Part shown: positions 33,413-44,215 of the stretch, piece after piece
How positions within the stretch are numbered: position 1 is the stretch's first letter
Layout of the letters: the number at the start of each line of letters is the position of its first letter
Source: Daphnia carinata
Taxonomy: Eukaryota > Arthropoda > Branchiopoda > Diplostraca > Daphniidae
Length of the DNA: 64,000 bases
Direction of reading: 5' to 3'
Assembly: GCF_022539665.2 (NCBI RefSeq)
Contig: NC_081336.1
Span: forward strand, 9,710,778-9,774,777
Made by a program: the position numbers and the translations under genes
Notes under the pieces: model-generated
Seen by the model: only the letters and a program-made list of their open reading frames with translations
What the model was told of the DNA's origin: nothing
Databases searched by the model: none

Positions 33413-35245
33413 ATGGGACATAATTTATCCGGGACGATTCGATCATTTCTTCTTATTTTGGCGCTGTCTACGTGCTATCTCACGGCTGCTCCACCTGATC
33501 TGCAAACAAGAGTTGAACAACTTGAGAAAAACTATGTAAGTCCAAATTCATATCTTTTCTTACTGCATTAATTCATAATGCATGACTTACCTGTTCGCTG
33601 AAAGGTCGAAATTAAAGAACATTTGAAAGCTAAAATTATTGATTTGGAGACGAAAGTCGGGCGACTGGAAGCCAAAATTGAAAAACAGGATTCACTTTTG
33701 GCTATTCTCGAAAAAGGACATGACCCTTTGAAAGATAATGTCGTTATCAATCGACCCCGTCGTCAGATCGCAACTAATCGTACTTGCCAGGAAATCAGGG
33801 ACGCAAATCCGTCGCACTCCTCCGGCATGTACTGGATTGATCCAGACGGACAAGGCATCGGTGATCCACCAATCCACGTCGATTGCACCTACTGGTAGGC
33901 GAGGCGGCTGCATAAATCTGGTGGTATCTTATATCTGATAAATAGTGGCGGTGGGCGGATACTTTCAGGGGCGCAACAGAAATTTTGCATGACAGCGAGT
34001 CGGAAATGAACATTGGAAATTGCACAGAGCCCGGATGTTACTCGAGGCAAATCAAATATAACGCAAGCGATAGACAAATCCAAGCGTTGATTCAATTGTC
34101 TCTCAAATGCTTCCAATTCATTGGCGTACTGTGACCAAAGCTCAAATTTTATTTTAATGATCGTTTGTTCTAAAATTTGTGATTGACGATGCAGTATTAT
34201 TGCAGAAACTTGCCATTGAAGTACAACGGGACCGTCTATGCTTGGTGGATCGACAAAGACGGGAAAAGGAACGAGTTTCCCAGTTTGGAGAATTGCGACA
34301 ACCTCGATGACACTGTAAAGTTTGAATTAAGTACGAGAGTTTTATTTATTTGAATTAAAAAAAAACGAATTGACAATTGAAATCGGGGCTGAAATCTAGA
34401 TTTCATAGGCGATGAAGATATGTTGCCTGTCACGCGCCTCCATTTTAGCAATCCCTTTAAGGGCTCCGGCAAACACGAAGTGAGCCGGTTAAAATGTTTT
34501 GGTAAGGTAAAAACGCAGCCAATGCCGAGATCGTGCGACGATTTGCAACGGATGGGACACACTCTCAACGGTATCTACTCAGTCAGGAGAGCTAAACGAA
34601 TAGAAACTGTTTTCTGCCAATTTGATAAACGACCTGATGAACGACGTAGGTGATATGTATTCACGTCTTTGATTTGATTAACTGTCATTTTGGTAGATCT
34701 GCAAAAGGAGATATGTCAAAATCAAATTCTTAATTTCAGAATTCCAGGAGAGGATCGGATATCAAAACATAAAAACAAAGCCAATATACTTCAACGTACA
34801 GAAAGACAAGAATTTTTCGAAAAGAGACGTTCCGCTTCCGTTTGAGATTACCATCGTCAACATTGGAGAGGCCATGGATTTGCCAAGCGGCGTATTCACA
34901 GCACCCGTCAAGGGAACTTACTTCTTTTCCTTTGCTGGACTCGCGCAATTTCCGATGCTTACAGGTCCAGATCCAGTTCCAGTGCAAAGGGAACTAGGCG
35001 CCAATCTTTATAAAAATGGTGAAAGAATAGCAATCAGTCAGGTTAATATAGGCTACCTCGTATATCCGGATAATCGAAGTCCAATCACCCTTCAAAGTAC
35101 TGTATCTTTGCGAGCTGGAGACAAAATATGGATCCAGTTAAGTATTGGGATCAGTGGGGGGTTTCTATACGACGAGAGGCATGCGGAAGTGGACCAGGGT
35201 TCACACACGCATTTTAACGGGTGGCTTTTGGAAGAAGAAATCTAA
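33413..35245 (+). CDS. Secreted coiled-coil / fibrinogen-like / C1q-domain protein, copy B (spliced)
   Basis: Exons 33413-33535, 33605-33894, 33969-34125, 34195-34330, 34400-34645 and 34740-35245 give 1458 nt (485 aa) in one frame. The domain order is that of copy A. Exons 4 and 5 are virtually identical to A in DNA. Exons 2 and 3 differ at many codons, almost always changing the amino acid: two Phe to Glu changes need three base changes each, and Glu-Tyr becomes Leu-Lys. One codon is gained at the end of exon 2 (CLW becomes CTYW). All exons are open, so the gene looks functional. The exon 3 donor (GTACTG) is weak, as in copy A. Confidence 0.85.
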
Positions 35246-36009
35246 GTAATGCAGAGGTTTTCCACACCCCAATGTGTGCCAGCAAATACTACGACCACAA
35301 ACATAAAACATCCTTCAATCCCATTATCAATGTACGTTCATGTCTCTGTAGGGACATTATAGTCTTGCAAACAGCAATTACCTGGCTGTTTTGCCAACTG
35401 CACATGTGTGAATCTCATTCTATATGATTGCTGAACATGTTTTTGCCATCGCTGCTTATTTTCAGGATTGATTTGCGTGATGGAAACTGAGTATGATGAA
35501 ATAATGTTTTATTTTTATTTTTACTTTATATTTCCTAGTAGTCGATTCTCTGCAATACAAAACTCTGTTCAGTAACATTGGTTTGGCCAATGCAACGATG
35601 TTTGTTGATACCTTAAAAAATCATCAGCATCAGAAACTGATTTCTGAATCATTCGAAATTCTTAAATTCAATTCACAGTATGAAATTCAGTTCAACATTT
35701 CATAATTCCATTGGCATTTTTTCGCGATTAATTATTTTATTTTGTTTCTAGCGTGAGTTGGCAATGCTGTCGAGGAACTGGAGTGGGGAGGGTAAATAAA
35801 GCGCCAAATTGCGCTCACCAACTGATCAGTTTCACCATTGCCATTTTAACTGACAGCCACAAAGGATGTGTTACCTGTCACTTTCTACTCGCCTCATTTT
35901 CTGTTTCCGTATTGTAAGGGTTTCAGTGTTGAAGACAAAAGTTTTCAGGGACAATCAACTGACAAAAAATTAAGTTTTCAAATTAGATGATGTATCAAGC
36001 GTAAAGAAA
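35246..36009. repeat. Exon-chain family tail, unit B
   Basis: Copy of 2285-3049 with small changes; same landmarks. No gene. Confidence 0.6.
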
Positions 36010-36705
36010 AACGGCGATGGCAAGTCGGTCAGCTGATTGAGAGACTATTGGCGCCCTCGACGGGAATGCAGCAACCACGACCCAATCGCCCAGTGTAAAG
36101 CAGATAGTTCATCGATGGCTGTGCTGCGTTTGAATGCAATTCACAACGGAGGAAGTTCTCTGCTCCATTTCCAGGTTAGTTTTTAGCTAGTTTTTTTTAT
36201 TTTGTTTTGCATGTGTCATCGTACAATGACATCTCTGAAGGGCCTAAAATCTAGACCCCTCTCCTCTCCCAGTTATTTGGCTGTGATTTTTTTTCAAGTT
36301 GTAACCGCTTATTTTTTTGTTTTCCTTTTATTGATTTTCGAGAGATCCTTGAAAATGATGCAGTGTAAGAATGCACTGATTACGTCTTTTTTTTTGCCTA
36401 TTCATGGTCGGCCTTGTCTTCCAGTCCTTTTTTTTTTGCCATGTTTCGCCATTTTGGGCTCCATTTCTGCTTCGATGTCGCCATAGAGTGAGGTTTGACA
36501 TTGCATTGTTCGAACTGAAGAACAATGCAAGGGGCCTGCGTTTGCCAGAAATGGGGAAACAGGTGGCTTGGCAGAATCGTTTGAAAAACAATCACTCTTT
36601 CTTGCCGACTTGATTTGATTGATTTTTCGCATTTTGTTCCCAAACTTTTGAAGGTCACACAAGGAAAAGTGGCATTTGCTCGGTAGATGTCTACTCGTTT
36701 AAAAA
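36010..36705 (+). promoter_or_regulatory. P module, copy 6
   Basis: The 60-nt segment is 36115-36174, reading MAVLRLNAIHNGGSSLLHFQ before cag|gttagt. It is the unit B partner of the copy at 3050 and points toward gene B1. Confidence 0.5.
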
Positions 36706-37546
36706 ATCGTAAAATCAATTGTATACAAGCAGATGATTTGGCTAAAAACAAATGGATAGAATAGTATAGCATATAGTAGGAGGGTTTTAAAAACTTATTT
36801 AAGTAATTGTATTATTAAATGGCTGTGGTGTTGATGTGAACTACACACTTTTTCAATTTGCTAAATCTTTATCGGTGTATACAGCCTTTGTCAATGCTTT
36901 TTTGTTTTTACTTGCTTTTACTTTTTTTTTTCTTTTTTTAATGGTTTGCTAAATTGCAACGCAGCTGGCAAGAAAAGATTTGATTGTCAAGTTTGACGGT
37001 CGTACTGTTTTCACGTGAAAATTTCTTTCATTTGACTAGCGGAATTGTTAAACGATCGCAGTTAGCTCTACCGGCAAAAGCGGTTTCTCATTTGCCTTTA
37101 AGATGACGAAGAAAATTGGGGGTTTTTATTCACCATTCGAGATATAATTTTTTTATTGTTTATTAAGGTTCTTTATTGCTCTGATTGTTTTCCTGAATGA
37201 GCTCCATTACAGTTTGCTAGAAGCTTGAAATGAAATGAACTACTTATCCAATGAGAGAAGAGGCTTGTTGAACCGATATTGAATCACTTGTTTTTTGCTT
37301 TGATACTTTCTTTTATTTTAATGTCGTTTGCGCACATAGAATTTATAAATTGTCGAATGAGTCGCAATCAACATGGCTAAAGGAGTCATAAATTGATAAG
37401 ACTCTATGACGATGTAGTCTTTATTTTTATTTTTGAAAGTCCGTCGGCCTGAGCAATACACCCAAGAAAGCGGGATTTTTGAGTTTTCAAGGAGTAAATG
37501 GCAAAATTATTCCGAGTATACAACAGTTGCCATATTTTATTTTCCG
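36706..37546. other. 3' flank of tandem-kinase gene B1
   Basis: Near-identical to 3741-4583. No gene seen. Confidence 0.5.
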
Positions 37547-40500
37547 TTAAAGTGCATTGCATCGCCAAGAGTCATGATGAGTCATGATACAAACATGAAG
37601 TGCTTCGTCGAGCAGTTTTAGGATTTCGTCCTTGTTGCTAATCTTATCATTATCGCGTAAATAACTTTGAGCATTCCTTCCATCATTGTCCTTTGCATTC
37701 ACATCAATTCCCAGTTGGATTAAAAGTGGAATGGCGTCAATTAAATTAGGGTTTGAATTTGATCCACACAAATAATGGAGCGCATTCCTTCCATCAAAAT
37801 CCTTTGCATTCACATCAATTCCCAGTTGGATTAAGAGTTGAATGGCGTTGATTAAATTTGGGCTTGAATTGAGTTCACACAAATAATGGAGCGCATTCTT
37901 TCCCCATTTGTCCTTTGCATTCACATCGATTCCCAGTTGGATTAAGAGTTGAATGGCGTCAATTAAATTTGGGCTTGAATTTGATTCACACAAGTAATGG
38001 AGCGCATTCTATCCATTATCGTCCTTTCCATTCACATCAATTCCCAGTTGGATTAAGAGTTGAATGGCGTCAATTAAATTTGGGCTTGAATTTAACCAAC
38101 ACAAATAATGGAGCGCATTCCTTCCCCATTTGTCCTTTGCATTCACATCGATTTCCAGTTGGATTAAGAGTTGAATGGCGTCAATTAAATTTCGGCTTAA
38201 ATTTGATATACACAAAAAATGGAGCGCATTGCTTCCCCATTCGCTCTTTGCATTCACATCAATTCCCAGTTGGATTAAGAGTTGAATGGCGTCAATTAAA
38301 TTTGGGCTTGAATTAAACCAACACAAAAAATGGAGCGCATTGCTTCCCCATTTGTCCTTTGCATTCACATCGATTCCCAGTTGGATTAAGAGTTGAATGG
38401 CGTCAATTAAATTTGGGCTTGAATTGAGTTCACACAAATAATGGAGCATATTCTCACCATATTTGCCCTTTGCATTCACATCGATTCCAAGGTGAATTAA
38501 GTCGTTGATTCTTCCAACTAGATCAGCCGAAGTGTAACCAGCAAAAAGTTGTCGAAATTCTGTTTCTTTTTCAGTCAACTAAATTGGTGAAATTCACAAT
38601 TGTTTACGTTGTTAATTCCTCACTTACAAAAAATATTACTTTATTCTTAATGGATGCCAGTTGATTGACGACTTCTGTCGAATTCATTCTTTTTTCCGTA
38701 TCATATTCCAACATTTTCGTTAGTAAGTCATTCTCATAATATTTGCGCAGTTCGCCATCAATTTCTGAAATTTAGCACCCGATTGTTTATAAATAGAAGA
38801 GTAAAATAGAATTGAAGTTAAAAATTGGCATTACTCGTCATATTCACTGGATTATTTTCAATGATGTTCTTGTGAATTTCAGTTTCACTTGAGCCGAATA
38901 AATGTTCTCCCTCCAAAAAAATATAACCGTAGACAATGCCGAGAACGAACACATCGCTCTTGACGGTGCCCCAAAACTTATTATTTTTCACGTTTTGATC
39001 GTTGTTGAGTTTTTCCAGCACTTCGGGTGCGTACCAAGTTCTCGTTCCTCTCACTCCAGTCCACGAGTGAAGTCCCTTTTCGTTTACGGATTTGGCCAGT
39101 CCAAAATCAGACCATTTCATTATTATATTTTCATATTTTCCAGGCTTTCGCATAATGAGGATGTTTTCCGGTTTAATGTCCCGATGTATTAAATTCTTTG
39201 AATGGATGTATTCCAGGCCTGTGGCTAATTGACGGAATATTTCGATAGGAGGTAGTATACGTTCGTTGTATTTTTTGGGATTATCCTCCTTCAGAAAAAG
39301 TTGATCTAAAGAAGCGACACATAATTCCAATGCGTAGTACCTTTAACGCGAGAACGAAAAAAACAAATCAATTTTGGAATCATTTTGTTATTTAAAGTCA
39401 TAAAAAAAATGTCTTGCATAAAGTCGTTGTCCGTTTCATAATGAAGAAGTTTGACGATGTTCGGATGATCCAATTTTAGCATTGCGTCTTCTTCTCTTTT
39501 GTCCACATGACGCATTTCAACTCTTTTGACTGCAACTTCACGACCTCCGAACTTCCCTTTGTTTACCATACCAAAGCCACCTTCCCCTATTGGTTGTTGG
39601 CGGTCGAACCAAATTTTCATCTCTTTGTTAAATTTATTTTGCGAATAATAAAACGCATTCCATCCAGCGTTGTCCGGCAGCATCATATCCACTCCGAATT
39701 TAGTCAAAATACCAACTGCGTCGACTAAATTTGGGGTTGAATTGTATCGACATAGATAATGGAGCGCATTCGATCCATCGTCGGTTATTGCCTTTGCGTC
39801 GATTCCGGATTGATTCAAGACTTCAATTCCGTTAATTAAGGTTTGGCTTGAATGGTATCGACACAAATAATGAATGGCATTCATTCCATAGTTGTCCCTT
39901 GCATTCACGTCGACACCGCTTTTGATTACGAGTTGAATTGCGTCGGTAAATTTTGGGTTTGAATAGTTACGACACAAAAGATGGAGCACATTCGTTTCGT
40001 CTTTGTCCTTTGCGTTCACGTTAATTCCGAACTGAATTAATTCTTCTATTTTTCCCGTGAGATCCTCTCGCGAATCACGCCCACACAGTTCAAGCAATTC
40101 TTTTTCTTTTCCAGTGAGCTAATTGATAAATTGACATTTGCATACGAATGCTCGACTTGCTTTAAATTCATTATACCTTATCCTTGATCGACTGCAATTG
40201 AATGAGAACTTTTTCCGATGTTATTCTTTCATTGGGATCGTTTCTCAACATTTTTTCGAACAGGTCATTCTCGTAACAGTCGCGCAATTTGCCATCCATT
40301 TCTAGGTATAGCAATCAATCTTTTTATCAGAAAATAATATCATTATAGTATATCAGGTATTACTTTGCATGTTAATGGGATCTCCTTTAACTATGTTTTC
40401 GGCAATTTTATTTTCGATGGAACCGTAGAGATGTTCGCCATTCAAGAGTAAATTACCGAAAACAAGTCCCATTACAAACACGTCGCTCTCGATGCTTACT

Positions 40501-41152
40501 GGATAACTGGTTTCATCTACATTTCCTGTAGGGCTTTTCTTCTTTTTTTTTTTCAATCGAAGCCACTCGGGGGCTAACCATGCCTTATTGCTTCTGATAG
40601 GACTGGTTTGCTTTGCTTCACTGACACTTCTGATCAGTCCAAAATTTGTCCATTTGAGAGTTATCTCATCTTGGCCAGCAGGTTCCTCCGCAATCAGGAC
40701 ATTTTCTGGTTTGATGTCTCCATGAACTAAATTATTTGAATGGAGGTATTCGAGACCAGAAGCTAATTGAAGCAAACCATCGATATGATGGGGCATACGT
40801 CCCTTGTATTTTCTGGCATCATCCGACTTCAAGAACAGCTGATCTAAAGTGTCCAAACACGGGCCCAATGCATAGTACCTGGTAACATTTTAACGAAAAC
40901 AAAATCAAATCCTTGTTGATATCGTACTGTTCTAAATTCTAAAAAATAAGAAATGCCCTACAAATAGACATAGTCACTTTCACGCTCATGAAGTTTGACG
41001 ATGTTTGGATGATTTAACTCTAGCAAAGCTCTTTCTTCTTTACTTTGGTGCCTATGATGCACTCGAAATTTTTTCGTTTGAACATCGCCAACTCTGAACT
41101 TTCCGCCAAACGCTTGACCTGAACCATCCACCATATTTCCGATGCTCGCCAA
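37547..41152 (-). pseudogene. Tandem pseudokinase-ANK-kinase-ANK gene B1, truncated by a stop codon
   Basis: Exons 40962-41152, 40364-40878, 40177-40301, 39418-40118, 38835-39340, 38640-38764 and 37547-38578 correspond to A1 with the same phases. Both kinase domains are open. The first is degenerate (HGD, NFG); the second has GEGGFG, VAVK, HRDIKPEN and SDFG. In the ankyrin exon one base change turns an arginine codon into TAG (38009-38011) in the fifth of seven repeats. The predicted product is about 910 aa instead of about 1064. It may still work as a shorter protein, so pseudogene is a cautious label. Intron 4 has the GC donor seen in A1. The array has three repeats fewer than A1. Confidence 0.7.
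37660..38500 (-). repeat. Ankyrin-encoding 111-bp tandem array, gene B1
   Basis: Seven near-identical 111-bp units plus the C-terminal cap. Variable positions lie in the beta-turn (KWGS, EWGS, KWGR, DNG, KWGK, FDGR). The strong DNA identity between units and to those in A1, A2 and B2 implies continuing homogenisation. Confidence 0.85.
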
Positions 41153-42005
41153 ATACTGAATAGTTCCGCAATGTTACAGTTTTTCAAATGACTTTGTTGC
41201 GATGGCTTCCGTTCAGACCTAAGCAAATGACCAACGCCTTTACTTGATAACGTTTATCTTGAACCTGACAATACTGTGTAATCTACTGACCAGGTTTATC
41301 GGTAGTGAAACGCGTCTCTTACACAACGATTCGAGAACAACAAAAATTAATGATGAACTTTTCGATCCTGAATAAGCATGGCATTCCTTTCGCTATGATT
41401 GTCTCTATAATATTAAATTCTCGATCACCCTTTCCTTATTTTTATTGTTTTATGCGGCTATAATTTGTGGTGGTTTTTGGATCTGAAATATTGCCATTGT
41501 TGGTTGTGGATGTATTCATCATCTTTGTATTACCATGATAACAATGTGTTTATCTTCCTGGTGTCATCACCGAAAATAGGCCACTACCCGTATCGATGAC
41601 CAAGTGCTTCCCCCAACCCCCTTTTCGCCTTTGTTTGCTTGGTATGTATTTTTGTTTTGCTTTTGCTGCTCCTGTTAACAGGAGACGTTCCTCTAATTTA
41701 AATTCACGATAAAACATTTAACTGTTTCCGTTAATCGCGTTTCGACAAAATGAACTGAATTAACCGGTTAATCATTTCATCACATTGTTTTCTACGTTGT
41801 GGATCTTTTCTACACATTTTGACTATATTACAAAAAGATTGCTAACAGTGTCAATCAGTTTTCAACTTGTTGACGTCAGTGCTTTATCTGTAGCAGCTAA
41901 CTAGGAGCAATAACGCGATTTTTTAACTTATCAGCCGGGAATTTTCTTTTAGCCAATTCATCCATTATCTTGACGTGTGTTGACGCGTTTTGGCCCCCCC
42001 CCCCC
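41153..42005. other. Upstream region of tandem-kinase gene B1
   Basis: Near-identical to 8523-9376, including the C run at its end (12 C here against 13). Probable minus-strand promoter region. Confidence 0.5.
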
Positions 42006-42316
42006 AAACCTGATGAAGCATGAATAGCAGACGGGAGTGACACCTCATGGTCAAGTGCTTTACGACAACAGGATTACAGCCAATGAAACGTTTGACACCC
42101 AAGCCATCAGAATCATGGATGCGTAAATACTTAAAGAAATGGTACGTATCTATTCTCTATTTTCTTGCAAAAATAAAAGGTCTTCAAAGAGCTTTATTAA
42201 AATGTTTAAAAGAAGTCTTTTAAAATTAATTTTTCCGTTTTCTTTTGTAAAGTTTTAAGCAATTAGGCAACGTCTAGTTTGTGTGAAAAAAGGAGAAGGG
42301 GTAACAAAAATTTAAG
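42006..42316 (+). repeat. TGATGAAGCATGAATAGCAG block leading to a TATA-type start
   Basis: Same block as 9377-9570, but here it continues into the conserved sequence before the TATA box (attaggcaacgtctagtttg), like 15.65-15.95 kb. Confidence 0.5.
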
Positions 42317-42412
42317 TATATAAAGCCGTCTGACTACAAGTTTTAAACGTATTGAATCTCGCTGTGTCTATCTTAAAGACGTGGATCGTTTGGTCATGAC
42401 TCTGATTTATAG
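42317..42412 (+). promoter_or_regulatory. TATA-type start and first exon-like block, unit B copy
   Basis: TATATAAAG at 42317-42325 is followed by the conserved tctatcttaaagacgtggat block and a donor after ttatag at 42412 (gttagta). The rest of the exon chain is missing: about 190 bp later the sequence joins a P module. Confidence 0.4.
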
Positions 42413-43310
42413 GTTAGTACATTTTTTTAATGGTTTCATTTATCAGTCAGAAGTAACAATTTGAAAATTATGTGTAAGGTGTTTATATATGTGATCAATC
42501 ATCGATGTGATGGAGTTACCGATTGTGTACGAGTTCGTGATATAAACTTCATGAGTGGTAAAGCCAGTATTTATCATTATTTTATCATTTAGTGCAGGAC
42601 TAACTAGAGAGAAAGAAGAAAAACGGCGATGGCAAGTCGGTCAGCTGATTGACAATTGGTGCCCTCGACGGGAATGCAGCAACCACTACCCAATTGTCCA
42701 ATGTAAAGCAGATAGTTCATCGATGGCTGTGCTGCGTTTGAATGCAATTCACAACGGAGGAAGTTCTCTGCTCTTTTTCCAGGTTAGTTTTTACATATTT
42801 TTTATTTCCTTTCAAGGCATGTATCAACGAACAATGACATCTCAGAAAGGGCCTAAAATCTCGACTCGCCCTCTCAGTTGTTTGGCTGTGATTTTTCTTT
42901 TCAAATTGTAACCCTTTTTTCCCTTTTATTGATTTGCGAGAGATCCTTGAAAATGATGCAGTGTAAGAATGCACGGTTTCTGCCTTTTTTTCGCCTGTTA
43001 ATGGTCGGCCTTGCCTTCCAGTCCTTTTTTTTCTGGCCACATTTCGCCGTTTTGGCGCCATTTCTGCTTCGATGGCGCCATAGAGTGAGGGATATCGTTG
43101 ACATTGTATTGCTCGAACTGACGAACAATTCAAGTGGCCTGTGTTTTGGTTAGCAATGGGGAAACATATGGCTTGGCAGAATCGTTTGAAGAACAATCAC
43201 TCTTTCTTGCCAGCTTCATTTGATTGATTTTTCGCATTTTGTTTTCCCAAACTTTAGAAAGTCACACTAGGAAAAGTGGCATTTGCTCGGTAGATGTCTG
43301 CTCGTTTAAA
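42413..43310 (+). promoter_or_regulatory. P module, copy 7, with preceding intron-like stretch
   Basis: The 60-nt segment is 42723-42782 (MAVLRLNAIHNGGSSLLFFQ). The GGCGCCAT...ATGGCGCC inverted repeat and a gtcacactagg block are kept. It points toward the 3' end of the intact gene B2, so any transcript started here would run antisense to B2. Confidence 0.5.
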
Positions 43311-44215
43311 AAAATCGTAAAATCAACTGTATACAAGCAGAGGATTTGGTTGAAAACAAATGGATAGGATAGTATAATAAATAATAATAAATAAAATAAT
43401 TGTATTATTAAATGGCTGTGTTGTTGATGTGAACTACACACTTTTTCAATTTGCTAAACCTGTATCGGTGTATACAGCCTTTGTCAATGTTTTTTTTGTT
43501 TTTACTTGCTTTTACTTTTTTTTTGTTTTTGTTTTTTTTTCTTTTTTGAATGGTTTGCTAAATTGCAACGCAGCTGGCAAGAAAAGATTTGATTGTTCGC
43601 GAGATTGTCAAGTTTGACGGTCGTACTGTTTTCACGTGAAAATTTCTTTCATTTGACTAGTGGAATTGTTAAACGCTCGCAGTTAGCTCTTCCAGGGTAA
43701 AGCGGTTTCTTATTGGCCTTTTAAATGAAGAAAATTGGGATTTTTTATTTATCATTCGAGATATTATTTTTTCTTTATTATTATTTTTTCATTGTTTTGT
43801 GTTCTGTTCTGATTGTTTTCCTGTATCAGTTCGTTTAGAGATTGCTAGAAGGTTGAAATGAAATGAGATACTTATCCAATGAGAAAAGAGGCTCTTTGAA
43901 CCGATATTGAATCACTTGACTTATCCTTTAATACTTTCTTTTATTTAAAAGTCGTTTGCCCACATCGAATTTATAAATTGCCGAATGAGTCGCAATCAAC
44001 ATGGCTAAAGGAGTCATAAATTGATAAGACTCTATGGCGATGTAGTCATTATTTTTATTTTTGAAAGTCCGTCGGCCTGTGCAATACACCCAAGAAATCG
44101 GGAAATTTGAGTTTTCAAGGGGTAAATAGCATAAGAATTCAGAGTATGCGGCAGACGCCATATTTTACTTTTCCGTCGTTAAAGTGCATTGTATCGCCTA
44201 GAGACGAGTTGTGAT
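43311..44215. other. 3' flank of tandem-kinase gene B2
   Basis: No gene seen. AT-rich, homologous to the other kinase 3' flanks. Confidence 0.45.
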
